IMG/VR virus record: IMGVR_UViG_3300008111_000063
Coordinates: 1 to 49,325 of that record
Origin: a virus
Reading direction: 5' to 3' (one strand)
Length of the DNA stretch: 49,325 nucleotides
Shown here: positions 1 through 9,456 of the stretch, piece after piece
How the letters are laid out: every line of letters starts with the position of its first letter
How positions within the stretch are numbered: position 1 is the first letter of the stretch
Translations under genes and position numbers: made by a program
Notes under the pieces: model-generated
The model's input: only the letters and a program-made list of their open reading frames with translations
What the model was told of the DNA's origin: nothing
Databases searched by the model: none

Positions 1-999
1 TATTGGGTCACCGCTACCATCATCAACGAGTATGTATTCAGGACATTTTTGCCCATCTATATAAACTTTTTTCCACATTTTACCTGGCGGTGGCGGTGCT
101 AACACCGGGTCAGGACATTCTGGGTCCAGAATGATATCAATATCACCTTTACCTTTTGTTACAAAAGCAAAATTTAAACTAACTGTCGAATTAGATGATG
201 GTTGTGTTCTTTCCGCCAATGCCTCATATTCTCCAGTATTTGTATTATATTCATATTCTTGTACAGATATAACTTCTTTATATAAAACATCTAATCTTGT
301 AGGAGGTTTCGGATTAAAATTAAAATCAGTATCTGATGCCTGGAATTTTAAATTTTCAATTGGTGATTTTCCTAAACCAGTTCCAAAATTCGTTTCAAAT
401 CCTTTTATAAGGTCACCCTTTACAGGAGATAAAACATCACTTTTTATTGGGTCTTTTATTAAATCATCTACACCAATTAAGTCTATGTTTGGATATGCTT
501 TTTTTATAGAAACTACGAAATAGTTTTTTGATATTCTACCATCTATATTCGCACGATAAGTTCTACTTGTTCCAAATTTTGTAGATGGTTGATATTGTAC
601 TTTATATACCTCACCAAATCCTAATGTATTATCATTTTCAAGAAATTGAACCGGCTCTGGCGCGGCCATGTAAATTCCAATATATGGAAATGGTTCGTAT
701 GATGGTGGGATAAATGTTGGGTCAGGTTTAACAGGTGGTATAAAAACAACACCACCAGCATCTACCGTACCACTTCCCCCTCCGATTGGTCCATCATCAA
801 TTACTACGGGCCCACCTGAAAATTTAGGGCCGCCACCTCCTATATCACCAACCGTTGAAGTGGGTACAGAACTTCCTCCTGTGGTTCCGCCTCCACCGCT
901 ACCATATACAAATGGATTGTACACACCTGTACCATCGTATGGATTACCGATATCACTTCCACCTAAATCACTATCAAAATCTGGTCGTCTTGCTGCCAT
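1..999 (-). CDS. Gly/Pro-rich tail or baseplate protein, partial (C-terminus outside window)
   Basis: The reading frame opens with ATG at 999 (MAARRPDFDSD) and stays open for 333 codons to the window edge, so the C-terminus is missing. Residues 1-75 are rich in Gly, Ser and Asp (GSGGGGTTGG and similar). Residues 76-110 are Pro-rich (FIPPVKPDPTFIPP). The remainder looks globular, with a second short Pro run near residue 300. Its low-complexity N-terminus resembles the Gly/Pro-rich C-terminus of the gene just upstream (1021-2460), which suggests co-evolving or interacting virion parts. It is last in a baseplate gene run, so a structural role is likely by position. No family was recognised. Confidence 0.72.
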   Translation of the reverse strand, partial: MAARRPDFDSDLGGSDIGNPYDGTGVYNPFVYGSGGGGTTGGSSVPTSTVGDIGGGGPKFSGGPVVIDDGPIGGGSGTVDAGGVVFIPPVKPDPTFIPPSYEPFPYIGIYMAAPEPVQFLENDNTLGFGEVYKVQYQPSTKFGTSRTYRANIDGRISKNYFVVSIKKAYPNIDLIGVDDLIKDPIKSDVLSPVKGDLIKGFETNFGTGLGKSPIENLKFQASDTDFNFNPKPPTRLDVLYKEVISVQEYEYNTNTGEYEALAERTQPSSNSTVSLNFAFVTKGKGDIDIILDPECPDPVLAPPPPGKMWKKVYIDGQKCPEYILVDDGSGDPI

Positions 1000-1020
1000 T
1001 TACTTTTTTTATAAATATTT

Positions 1021-2460
1021 TTATTGTATATTTTCGGTTGTTCTTACACCTATATCTCTTGGGTTATTAAAATCATTTCCACCACCACTGCCTCCTATTG
1101 TACCATCATTAAATCCAAAATTACGAGGGTCGGTGTTTACAAATCCACCCCCACCTCCACCTCCACTAAATGTGGGTGGAACCTCTCTAATTGGGTCTAT
1201 AACATCACCACCCCTAGGACCAATTGGGTCTAACATATCATCAAATTTAGGCGGTGGTGGCAAAATATCAATAGGAAGCACATCAAATTTAGGCGGAGTA
1301 TCTTCTATTGGTAATGGTTTTGGTTTTGGGTCAGGTTTAGGTTCCGGTGTTGGAGTTATTTCGATTGGGTCAACCTTAACAGGTGGTGGGTCCATTTCTG
1401 GTGGTGCGTGTGGTGTTATTATTGGTGTTGGTTTTGGTTGTTCTTTTACCTTAATTACTCTTTCTCCATCAAAAACCACCTTAACATCCTTAACTGGATT
1501 ATTAAATAATCCCAATGTATCTAAAACATCTCTTTTAACATCTACTTTTTGAAATTCTCTTTCTTTCCTAACTATTGCTATTTCACGTCTCTTTAAAAAA
1601 GACATATTTACAGCAATACAATTTGCTAATATATTTTCAATATCACCTAATATTAAATTAAAATCATATCTTTCACAATTATCAAAACGAACTTCTGATG
1701 GTTTACCATATGTACCATCTCCCAATGTATAGTAACGATTTTCTAAATAGTAAGTTACAGATGTTCTAAAATCTGTAAATATTTTTGTTCTTAAATCTGA
1801 AAATTTTGCAAGTCCAAAATCTTTTTTTAGTAATGCAAAAAAATCTTTACCAAATTTTGTTTCTAAAGCTGTATCTATTTTTTCAAGGTATTGTGATTGG
1901 TATAAATCTAATGAATTAAGTATTTCTCTTTTATAAAAAATAAAATCTTTTGTTAGATTATTAATATCATTGAACTCTTTATTATTTTTTTGATTTATAT
2001 TTTCAAATTTTGTTTTTAAAGGTAATATTCTTACTTCTTCTCTTGATGGTGATATTTCTTGAATCCAAACCCTTTCTAACTCATTATCTGAACCGATTTT
2101 GTTTCTAACAAAGTTTATATTAAGTTTAAGTATACCATTTGTAAAACCTAAATCGTTCAATAATTTTTCAGCATTAATTGCTAATTCCTTTTGACCCTGT
2201 TGGTTTGTAACATTGTACATATATTCTGCAATGTTTTGTGATTTAATGTATGCAACATTATTTCCGGTCTTTTGTGGTAAAAGATTATTATTAACATCAT
2301 ATACGGCCACTTCCATTACATCGTACTTACATTCACCAAAATAACTTTCTTCAATTTCATTTTTTGTGACAATAAAAAAGTCTTCAGTTTGTAAGTACTG
2401 TCCTTCGTTTGTGGTTTTTAAATTAACCTGTTCAAAGTTTGTATATTTTTTAATACTCAT
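1021..2460 (-). CDS. Baseplate/tail-associated protein with Pro- and Gly-rich C-terminus
   Basis: The product has 479 residues in two parts. Residues 1 to about 325 are a normal mixed-composition region. Residues about 330-400 form a Pro/Lys/Asp linker (PKPDPKPKPLPIEDTPP), and the last 75 residues are Gly-rich with a seven-Gly run. Such a tail is typical of flexible linkers in phage fibres or baseplate connectors. It lies between a coiled-coil protein and another Gly-rich protein in the baseplate operon. No enzymatic motif is visible. A large open plus-strand frame over 860-1552 is a shadow of this low-complexity region. Virion function is inferred from position and composition only. Confidence 0.8.
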   Translation of the reverse strand: MSIKKYTNFEQVNLKTTNEGQYLQTEDFFIVTKNEIEESYFGECKYDVMEVAVYDVNNNLLPQKTGNNVAYIKSQNIAEYMYNVTNQQGQKELAINAEKLLNDLGFTNGILKLNINFVRNKIGSDNELERVWIQEISPSREEVRILPLKTKFENINQKNNKEFNDINNLTKDFIFYKREILNSLDLYQSQYLEKIDTALETKFGKDFFALLKKDFGLAKFSDLRTKIFTDFRTSVTYYLENRYYTLGDGTYGKPSEVRFDNCERYDFNLILGDIENILANCIAVNMSFLKRREIAIVRKEREFQKVDVKRDVLDTLGLFNNPVKDVKVVFDGERVIKVKEQPKPTPIITPHAPPEMDPPPVKVDPIEITPTPEPKPDPKPKPLPIEDTPPKFDVLPIDILPPPPKFDDMLDPIGPRGGDVIDPIREVPPTFSGGGGGGGFVNTDPRNFGFNDGTIGGSGGGNDFNNPRDIGVRTTENIQ

Positions 2461-2466
2461 ATTTTA

Positions 2467-3582
2467 TTAGTATGATTTAGGATGCATTATACCGATTTGC
2501 ATTTTGTATTCTTTATTTTGTTCACTACCATCGGATGTTTTTTTAACTTTTATTATCATAGTACCCTGATAAAACTTACTATTATCCCTTTTACCATATC
2601 TACATCCACCTGGAGTAATTGTTAATGCTAATTTTTCAGTTTGTCCAGCTGTTACATTAAAGTTTGTTTTTGGTACACTTAACCACTTCTGTCCTTCACC
2701 AAATTGCAAAACAATCTCTATCTGAACATCTTTGGTATCATTATTTACTATATCAATTGTATTACCACATATCCATTTTGTTGCATTATCTTTATTATTA
2801 ATTCTTGCATCAAAATCAGGATATTCTGCTTTTTCTTTTTTAGGTGTAACTTTAATTGCAACTGCTCCGTTTACAACATCCGCACCACTTGCTAATGCTA
2901 CGTTTGCTGTAGATTGTTGAATTGCTTGCTGTTGTTGAACCGCACCTAATTGAGATTGTAATCCTTCAATGATGGAATTAAGTGAATCAATTTGTTTTAT
3001 TAATGCATTAATCTGTGCTTTAAATCCTGTGTTTTGTGCCTGTAATGCCGCTCTTAACACCGATTCATCAACGGACTTTTGTAATGATGTTGCAATTTGA
3101 CCCGAAAACTCATCAATTGTTTTATTTATTGTATCTAATTGATTAACCAATGCATCGTTTGTTTGTTCAATATTTAAACGATTATTAATTTCTGTTTGAA
3201 CTCTACTTTGTAAATTTGTTATATCTGTTTCTAAAGATTGTACCTGTGTTTCTAAAGTTGAAACTCTTTTTCTTAAATCTTCATTTTCCGTAACAACTCC
3301 ATCATATAAAGGTCTAGGAACCAAATCTCTAACCTCTTTTGGTATATTTGGTTTTAATTCTTTTAGATTAATATCAATCGCCTTTTTTAATTCGGACTCA
3401 TCGTATTTTGGTTTATTTAATTTTTTAAAAACCAAAGATGTTTCAGGTCTTAAATCATCAACAATGTTTACATTATATTCATTTTTAGAAACAGCAGATG
3501 AACCCGAAACACTTAATATTTGTTCGAGTCTTCTATCCTTTTCTTCTTGCAATCTTAATGCTATAGCTTCTAAATTTGTCAT
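2467..3582 (-). CDS. Coiled-coil virion protein with C-terminal beta domain
   Basis: The product has 371 residues. From about residue 95 to 225 it shows long heptad-like stretches (for example VSTLETQVQSLETDITNLQ) and a Gln-rich segment, giving a probable trimeric or dimeric coiled coil. The last 115 residues are rich in Val, Thr, Lys and Gly (NVTAGQTEKLALTITPGG) and look like a beta-sandwich. Coiled coil plus terminal beta head is a common build for short fibres or fibritin-like whiskers. Its ATG lies at the very end of the upstream gene (one-base overlap at 3582), so the two are translationally coupled. The family is unknown. Confidence 0.82.
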   Translation of the reverse strand: MTNLEAIALRLQEEKDRRLEQILSVSGSSAVSKNEYNVNIVDDLRPETSLVFKKLNKPKYDESELKKAIDINLKELKPNIPKEVRDLVPRPLYDGVVTENEDLRKRVSTLETQVQSLETDITNLQSRVQTEINNRLNIEQTNDALVNQLDTINKTIDEFSGQIATSLQKSVDESVLRAALQAQNTGFKAQINALIKQIDSLNSIIEGLQSQLGAVQQQQAIQQSTANVALASGADVVNGAVAIKVTPKKEKAEYPDFDARINNKDNATKWICGNTIDIVNNDTKDVQIEIVLQFGEGQKWLSVPKTNFNVTAGQTEKLALTITPGGCRYGKRDNSKFYQGTMIIKVKKTSDGSEQNKEYKMQIGIMHPKSY

Positions 3583-4673
3583 TATATAACATCAAATATT
3601 AATTTGTCATCAATTATTTTTGAAACACCATCAACTACAACTTTTAATTTTAATCTATAAGTTCTATTGATTGGATATGTTGCCGTATCTAAATAAAAAT
3701 AATTTGATTTAGAATCGCAACTTAATTTAGAATAATCTCCAAATGGAACAACTACTTCATTTGTTCTATAATCTTCTATTTGATAATAAGATGATGTTGG
3801 TAAGTATTTTGATTGGTCATATTCAAATGTTGTTCCGAAAGATTTTGTAGGATAAATATCTCTACCTTTTACTCTAACTTTTGTTTTAGTATTATGAAAA
3901 TATTCTTTTTGTAAATTTGTTACTACTATTTTAGAATTCTCTAATGCATCGGAACTAATTGAACCCGTTATTGGTGAAAGTGTACCTGTGTTAAATATAC
4001 TATCATCCCACACTAATTCTAATTTTGGTTGATATATTGTATTAGTTTCTTTTGAGAAAAATTTTAATACACCATAATCCAATGAATCGTTTTCAGCATC
4101 AATACTATGTCTTACTATAAATCCATTATTTGGTAAAGAACCACTAATCCATTGATGTATAATATTTGTAACATCCATTCTAACATCATCTGGTTGATAG
4201 TTATAGGATTGAGTTGCAGAGCCTGTTATATACCACGTACCACCTTCTGCATTTGCTGAACCTGTTGTACCTGTCACAAAAACAGCTGTTCCACCTGTTG
4301 TATTATCTTGCCACTTTGTTGTTCCGTTTCGGTATTTCCAACTAACACCATCCGATGTTATGTTATCAAATTTTGTACCAGTTCCCATTGTCCAACTTTG
4401 AGAAACTGCGTTTGCATAAATTGAATATTCTAATGGTAACTCTTCCGAATTTGCAGAACGAAGAACTAAAAATACATTCCAATTAGCATTACCAATTGTT
4501 TGTATTTCGGACTTCAATGAGCCTGTATCAAATTTTATTAAGGTTCTTGCTATATCTTTTGTAGAACCATAATAGAGTTTACCTACTTCCAATATTTCAT
4601 CTCTACCCGCATTTTGGTCAGGTTGTTGTAGGTAAATACTTGCGTCGTATGATGATGTAAAAAATTTATGCAT
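3582..4673 (-). CDS. Virion structural protein with DNRLRE-like domain
   Basis: The product has 363 residues. The N-terminal part (ASIYLQQPDQNAGRDEILEV, then ARTLIKFD) and a central segment with DVTNIIHQWISGSLPNNGF match the pattern of DNRLRE-type beta domains, in which a fixed-spacing strand pattern ends in a 'V T ... W ... G ... N G F' signature. Such domains occur in secreted and phage surface proteins. The C-terminus ends in a Tyr/Lys/Val-rich beta region. It lies directly after the gp6-like baseplate wedge gene, so a baseplate-peripheral or fibre-connector role is likely. The DNRLRE assignment is by eye and moderate in strength. Confidence 0.8.
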   Translation of the reverse strand: MHKFFTSSYDASIYLQQPDQNAGRDEILEVGKLYYGSTKDIARTLIKFDTGSLKSEIQTIGNANWNVFLVLRSANSEELPLEYSIYANAVSQSWTMGTGTKFDNITSDGVSWKYRNGTTKWQDNTTGGTAVFVTGTTGSANAEGGTWYITGSATQSYNYQPDDVRMDVTNIIHQWISGSLPNNGFIVRHSIDAENDSLDYGVLKFFSKETNTIYQPKLELVWDDSIFNTGTLSPITGSISSDALENSKIVVTNLQKEYFHNTKTKVRVKGRDIYPTKSFGTTFEYDQSKYLPTSSYYQIEDYRTNEVVVPFGDYSKLSCDSKSNYFYLDTATYPINRTYRLKLKVVVDGVSKIIDDKLIFDVI

Positions 4674-4674
4674 A

Positions 4675-6708
4675 TTATAAAGCTCTTCCTTTTATATCTT
4701 TGTTTGGAAATCTAACTTCGAAAACACAAGGGTCTAAAGATGGATAAATTATCTTACCTCTAGTCGCCTCATCTAAATTATATTTGTTTGGTGAATATCC
4801 TGCACCACCATCACCGCATATATTATAAAGTTTAACAGATGGAACACTCATTACACCCTCTACATTTGCTAATATTAATTCTATTTCAGAAATATTTATT
4901 GGTTTGTTAAATGTCCAATTATCTATGTTAAAATAATCTTGTAATTCTGCTAAACAATTTGCAAGAACTTCTCTTTTGTTGTAATTTGAATAACAAATTA
5001 TTTCAAAATCAATACCAATGTTTACAACAAATCCATCTATAATATTTACACCATCCGTTAAAATACGATATTCACCTAAATAAGTTTTTAAATTTTCTTT
5101 TACGGCTGTATTTAAATTTGTTAATTTTTTATCCGAATTATAACCCAAAACATACATATTGATTGCAAATGGATTATTAACTTCATTTACATTTCCTCTT
5201 TTTTGATTCAAATATTTAGCAAGTTCAGATTGTATATCATTTTTTGATAGGCCTTGCATCGATTCTACTAAATTTGTAAATTCTTGCAAATTTTTAGGAT
5301 TAGAAAGTATTGATGCCGGTGAACTATTATCTATTTCTCCATCCGCAGTTACATAAACTTTTGCAACACTTCCATATCTTTCCGGCATAGATAATGCTCT
5401 AACAACATAATCTTGTTTTGTCACTGCTCTATTTTGTGAACCAAACATTGCTAATGCATTTTGTCTGATTTCCTCAATAGATTCACCACCCCTACCGCCA
5501 ACGGCAGGTTCTAAATTTTCAACAGCTATTGAATCTTTGTTTGATTCGTATAAAGCCGCTTCGGCATCGGATAAACTTAAAAGGTCTTCTTCAAATTCTA
5601 TTCTATCTATAACTGTTAAATCTTCCGAATTTATATTGGATTCAACACCACCACCAACTAAATACTTTATTGTAAGTGTTTTTCCAAATGGAGATATACC
5701 AAATGTATTTGTTTTTAAAAAGTTTGAAGGGTCAATTCCTTCATTTGTTCTTTTTATAGAATTTGCTAAACCCAATCCAACGTTTTTAGTATTTGGTAAA
5801 AGTATTTCATCCTCAAATCCTGCAGAATTATTTCCACTTCCAAACTCAAGCGTTATAGTGTTGTTTGCGTTTATTTTACTAGAAAATCTTCTTGGTACTT
5901 TTTGAACCTCAAGTATGTATGGAACAGTTGCTGCAGCTGCAGATAAATTTGAATTGGATTCTGTATTTGGTTTTTCTACAAATATACTTTCTTGCGCTAA
6001 ATATGGAACTTCGTACCATTTATTTCCTTGTGAATCGGTTACGGATGTAATGGATATTATATTTGTTTCATTTAAATCTATACTTGGATATTCCGAATTA
6101 TCGGTTATATCGATTGTTATTTCTTTTTCTTGCGCAGATATTGCTTTTACTTTTTTTGTTATTAAATATAAATTGGGTGCGCCTGTCGCAGAGTCCCTAC
6201 CAGCAACATCTATTTCTCTATCCGTTGGATTAGAAAAATCAATAGTATCCGTTGTTCTAAAAATTATAGATGAATTTGTTCTCGATTGTACTTGTAATCC
6301 ATCTTTTATTTTAAAATAATATTTAGAATTTGGTTGGAAATTACCTCCTGCACCATTAGCTGGAACGGTTTGGTATACTGTCAATGTTGTAACAGCTGGT
6401 GCTGTTAGTTTTGGTTTATATCCCAATGCTTGTGCTAACGATACAACATTTTTTCTTTCGGTTGCATGTAACAACATTGATTCTTTTAATTGAACATCTT
6501 GATAAAAAGATAGAACATCTCCGACATATGAAGCCATATCTAAAAATACACCACCAGGTGAAGCTTCGCTAAAATCAGAAAATGTATTAGGAAAATATGT
6601 TTTAGAGTATTCGACCAAATTTTGTCTAAATGATGCAAAATCTTTACCGACATAATTTATATCCCTATTATTGTTTTTCCAATTTTTATCCGTTGGTTTT
6701 AGTGCCAT
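4675..6708 (-). CDS. Baseplate wedge protein, T4 gp6-like (baseplate J family)
   Basis: The product has 677 residues. The N-terminus (INYVGKDFASFRQNLVEYSK, then FSDFSEASPGGVFLDMASYV) is the hallmark of gp6-like wedge proteins in marine T4-like phages, followed by VLSFYQD and the LAQALGYKP segment. The middle contains the baseplate-J-type stretch GGRGGESIEEIRQNA with a following TKQDYVVRAL. In T4, gp6 forms the iris-like ring of wedges round the hub and changes shape on contraction. Length is close to T4 gp6 (660 residues). The gp25-like gene lies immediately upstream, as in other T4-like genomes. Confidence is high. Confidence 0.93.
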   Translation of the reverse strand: MALKPTDKNWKNNNRDINYVGKDFASFRQNLVEYSKTYFPNTFSDFSEASPGGVFLDMASYVGDVLSFYQDVQLKESMLLHATERKNVVSLAQALGYKPKLTAPAVTTLTVYQTVPANGAGGNFQPNSKYYFKIKDGLQVQSRTNSSIIFRTTDTIDFSNPTDREIDVAGRDSATGAPNLYLITKKVKAISAQEKEITIDITDNSEYPSIDLNETNIISITSVTDSQGNKWYEVPYLAQESIFVEKPNTESNSNLSAAAATVPYILEVQKVPRRFSSKINANNTITLEFGSGNNSAGFEDEILLPNTKNVGLGLANSIKRTNEGIDPSNFLKTNTFGISPFGKTLTIKYLVGGGVESNINSEDLTVIDRIEFEEDLLSLSDAEAALYESNKDSIAVENLEPAVGGRGGESIEEIRQNALAMFGSQNRAVTKQDYVVRALSMPERYGSVAKVYVTADGEIDNSSPASILSNPKNLQEFTNLVESMQGLSKNDIQSELAKYLNQKRGNVNEVNNPFAINMYVLGYNSDKKLTNLNTAVKENLKTYLGEYRILTDGVNIIDGFVVNIGIDFEIICYSNYNKREVLANCLAELQDYFNIDNWTFNKPINISEIELILANVEGVMSVPSVKLYNICGDGGAGYSPNKYNLDEATRGKIIYPSLDPCVFEVRFPNKDIKGRAL

Positions 6709-6711
6709 CTA

Positions 6712-7149
6712 TTATTGTTTTATACTTACATTTATTGTTTCGGAAAGATTTTCATTTGATTTTAAAGAAAACCTTACTTCTAAATTTATTTGATGTTTAT
6801 CAATATCTTCATCATCATAATCAAAAATTATTTCATCAATATTAATATAGGGCATCCAAATATTTACTGCTCTTATTATTGTTGCCTCTATTTTATCATC
6901 GATTTCACCAGTAATAATTGGTTCAAATAGTAAAGACCAAATATCACAACCAAATTCAGGATACATAACTCTTTCTCCCTTTTTTGTCATTATGAGATTT
7001 TTTAAATTATCTCTAGCCTGCGAAATAGTTGTAAAATTGACAGAAAATATACCATTAGAATTAGAACTTCTATCTATACCTATACCGATTACCTTATAAT
7101 CGTTTTTAGATAAATCATTTACATTAACTTTTCCTAATTCTATTGCCAT
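6712..7149 (-). CDS. Baseplate wedge subunit, gp25-like (GPW/gp25 family)
   Basis: The product has 145 residues, typical of the family (T4 gp25 has 132). The diagnostic core is present: a SQARDNLKNLIMTKKGERV stretch followed by YPEFGCDIWSLLFEP, then a C-terminal beta region. In contractile machines gp25 binds the sheath and nucleates its assembly at the wedge. The gene sits three bases upstream of the gp6-like gene, so the two wedge subunits are co-transcribed. There is nothing unusual in length or motif. Confidence 0.93.
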   Translation of the reverse strand: MAIELGKVNVNDLSKNDYKVIGIGIDRSSNSNGIFSVNFTTISQARDNLKNLIMTKKGERVMYPEFGCDIWSLLFEPIITGEIDDKIEATIIRAVNIWMPYINIDEIIFDYDDEDIDKHQINLEVRFSLKSNENLSETINVSIKQ

Positions 7150-7150
7150 T

Positions 7151-7654
7151 TTATCTTAATCCTTTTTCTTTTTCCTGCTTTGTGAATACTTTTGTCAATT
7201 GAGTATAATCTCTATTTAATGCCTTTTGAATTGCATCCAATCCTGCATTACCCGTTGATGGTATTTGTTTTGGTGTTTGTTGCATCCTGTAATCCATAGT
7301 TTCCCAACCATCCTCTTCATATCTTTCTGGTTGTATCATATCTAATACAGAACTTTCATCCATCATTCCACCTTCTGCTCTTTGTGCTGCAGTGAACGGA
7401 GTAGTTTGATTTAAGACTTCATTTAATATGTGATTATTTGAAAATTGCTTTGTTGGTCTATGTAAATCAAGTTGTGTATTTTTTACTGGTTGTTTTTTAA
7501 CTTCCGTCATTTCCATTAATGATGGTTGTTTTCTTTCTTTGTTTAATGTAACTGCACCGGACTTAATCAATTTTGCCAATTCTTCTTTGACTTGTTGCTT
7601 AACTTCGTTTTTTACAACTTCTTTGATTAATCCGACTAATAATTTCGAATCCAT
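7151..7654 (-). CDS. Hypothetical structural-operon protein
   Basis: The product has 167 residues, highly charged and Gln/Lys-rich. The N-terminal 35 residues form a probable amphipathic helix (LLVGLIKEVVKNEVKQQVKE). The middle resembles an acidic unstructured segment, and the end is KVFTKQEKEKGLR. It lies one base upstream of the gp25-like gene. The gene is first after a 39-base gap carrying the sequence ATATTTATTA on the minus strand (7669-7676 core), a possible late promoter. A scaffold or baseplate-chaperone role would fit but nothing proves it. Confidence 0.75.
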   Translation of the reverse strand: MDSKLLVGLIKEVVKNEVKQQVKEELAKLIKSGAVTLNKERKQPSLMEMTEVKKQPVKNTQLDLHRPTKQFSNNHILNEVLNQTTPFTAAQRAEGGMMDESSVLDMIQPERYEEDGWETMDYRMQQTPKQIPSTGNAGLDAIQKALNRDYTQLTKVFTKQEKEKGLR

Positions 7655-7693
7655 AATAATTGTTTTTAATAAATATTGAAAGTTAAAATTTAA

Positions 7694-8239
7694 TTAGGGT
7701 ACAATATATCCAGACCAGGGTATAACTCCAGGAGCAGGTGGTGCTGGTGGTGGATATTGTGCTAATACTATGTATAATCCACTAACAGTACTCAAATGTA
7801 TTTTTGCTGCATTAATAAATGCATCTAAAAATACCGATGGATTATTGTTTGGTGGAACAGGAATAGGTGTCCAAACTCCTGGGTTTAAAACCAAACCTTG
7901 TGTAAGTGCTATACTTTTTATTGCACCCGGTGGAGGTATTATTGGTGGGATTGGCATCATTAATCCACCCGTCCAATAGGTTATAACTGCAGGCCCTATA
8001 ACATCTAATAAAGTTAGCGAATTTGATTTTTGTGTTTGTGATAGTAACCCAACTATTTGGGCTTCCATTGCTGTTACGTTTCCTTTCATCAATGGGATTG
8101 GACTTACCGTTTCTTTTCCTGCTTTTATAGCAGTATCATATGCTAATGCGAATGCTTTCGCAAATCCTGCCATATTGTTCCCAAATGCGTGTGATTGCAT
8201 CACCGGCAGCAAAGATGCTTTGAAAATACTCCATGACAT
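7694..8239 (-). CDS. Conserved-looking baseplate-region protein
   Basis: The product has 181 residues. The N-terminal half is an Ala-rich helical region (GFAKAFALAYDTAIKAGKET). The second half has three Pro-rich patches (PIPPIIPPPG, PIPVPPNNNP, YPPPAPPAPG). Its start codon overlaps the stop of the gp5-like gene upstream by one base, so translation is coupled. By position between gp5-like spike and gp25/gp6-like wedge genes it is probably a baseplate or tail-tip component. I do not recognise the family. Confidence 0.78.
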   Translation of the reverse strand: MSWSIFKASLLPVMQSHAFGNNMAGFAKAFALAYDTAIKAGKETVSPIPLMKGNVTAMEAQIVGLLSQTQKSNSLTLLDVIGPAVITYWTGGLMMPIPPIIPPPGAIKSIALTQGLVLNPGVWTPIPVPPNNNPSVFLDAFINAAKIHLSTVSGLYIVLAQYPPPAPPAPGVIPWSGYIVP

Positions 8240-9456
8240 TAGTTCTTACTTAAAAAGTTTTTAGCTGCTAATATTGTTTTTAATTTAGATTTTATCTGAT
8301 TAAACGTAGCTACATTTGTAGGCCCCGTTGCAGATGGACCAGCTGGTGTTAAATAAATTTGTTTTGTTATTGCATCTATTAAATCTTCTAAAATCTTAAC
8401 TAACTCACCACCTAATACCATTTTTTGTACTGCCGCTCCTGCATCACCTTCACCTTTATCTTTTCCTAAATATATTTTACCACTATCCGAATTTAAGAAA
8501 ATATTGTTAGAACCTTCCGAATGTATTGTTATGTTTTTCTTATTGTGAAAGTAAATTTCCTTTTCAGCATCAATTGAATAATTACCATCCGTAATTACTC
8601 CCGTATTTCCCTTACCAAATATTATAAACTCTTTTGCTTTTGCTGATAGTACTATTCTATCCGAATTTAACCAAAATTGGTCACCCTTTAAATCATCTGA
8701 TGATGGGTATTCTTTAAATCCTACTTTTGTTTTTTCAATCGTTTCTTTAAACGGAACTTTTACTTTACCAGATGTTAAGTAAATAGATGTACCATCTTTG
8801 TTTATATCTTCTTCTATTAACTCACCAATCTTCTTATCATCTAATTCTGGGTTTTGTTTATTACGAATGAATATAGATGGTGATGATGTTTTATCATCTT
8901 CTGTTAGGAAAAATTCGGAAAAACGAATTGTGTTACCAACTCTACCTTGAATTATCGTATCACCTTCTTTTGGTTTTAGAAACTTTATTTTTTCGTTTAC
9001 TTTGTATTTTTTAGTTTCTGATTTTTTAGCAGGTGGTGGGGTATTTGTTGTACCTGTTTGCTTCGTTTCTTTATAATCTTTTGCAGTAGATTTTGTATTT
9101 GCTTCTTCTGGTTTTCTTTCTTTCGATGTTTCGGATGTTTTATAATCTTCTCTATAATTTGGATATAGAGTGGTAGAGTATGGTAACCAGAAATACTCAT
9201 TTTCTATTTCTAAAATAATTACAGTCTCACCTTGTATCGGATATGTAAAATTATTTTTATCAAATGGAAATGCATATGCTTCTACGATAATAGGAGTTTC
9301 TCTTGCATATGTTATTGCTCCCAAAAATCTAGAATCTTTATCTGCAAAGTTTTTGTTATCATTATATTTTAAAAGAAAATCATCTTTTTTTTCGGTATCG
9401 AAAAAATCTTCTTCTTTATAGAATACTTTAGTTACCGTTGCTAAAAAGGATACCAT
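8239..9456 (-). CDS. Baseplate hub/spike protein, gp5-like OB-fold without lysozyme domain
   Basis: The product has 405 residues. Residues about 40-110 (FLGAITYARETPIIVEAYAF, then PIQGETVIILEIEN and FWLPYS) match the N-terminal OB-fold of T4 gp5-like spikes, which sits on the gp27-like hub. Residues 110-155 are a Lys/Thr/Pro linker. Residues about 165-345 repeat a GRVGNTIRF ... ILTSGKVKVPF ... NSDRIVLSAKAKEF ... KEIYFHNKKNITIHS pattern typical of spike beta-structures. The C-terminal helix follows. The muramidase domain of T4 gp5 is absent, so wall cleavage must come from elsewhere. Confidence 0.8.
   Translation of the reverse strand: MVSFLATVTKVFYKEEDFFDTEKKDDFLLKYNDNKNFADKDSRFLGAITYARETPIIVEAYAFPFDKNNFTYPIQGETVIILEIENEYFWLPYSTTLYPNYREDYKTSETSKERKPEEANTKSTAKDYKETKQTGTTNTPPPAKKSETKKYKVNEKIKFLKPKEGDTIIQGRVGNTIRFSEFFLTEDDKTSSPSIFIRNKQNPELDDKKIGELIEEDINKDGTSIYLTSGKVKVPFKETIEKTKVGFKEYPSSDDLKGDQFWLNSDRIVLSAKAKEFIIFGKGNTGVITDGNYSIDAEKEIYFHNKKNITIHSEGSNNIFLNSDSGKIYLGKDKGEGDAGAAVQKMVLGGELVKILEDLIDAITKQIYLTPAGPSATGPTNVATFNQIKSKLKTILAAKNFLSKN

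Noticed and set aside
860-1552. Long open frame on the plus strand, 230 codons, Pro/Gly-rich
   Set aside because: It is the reverse image of the Pro- and Gly-rich coding region of the minus-strand genes; such codons give open antisense frames. No other plus-strand gene is supported.
5537-6319. Two plus-strand frames over the gp6-like gene
   Set aside because: The minus strand encodes a clear baseplate protein with family motifs; the plus frames are shadows.
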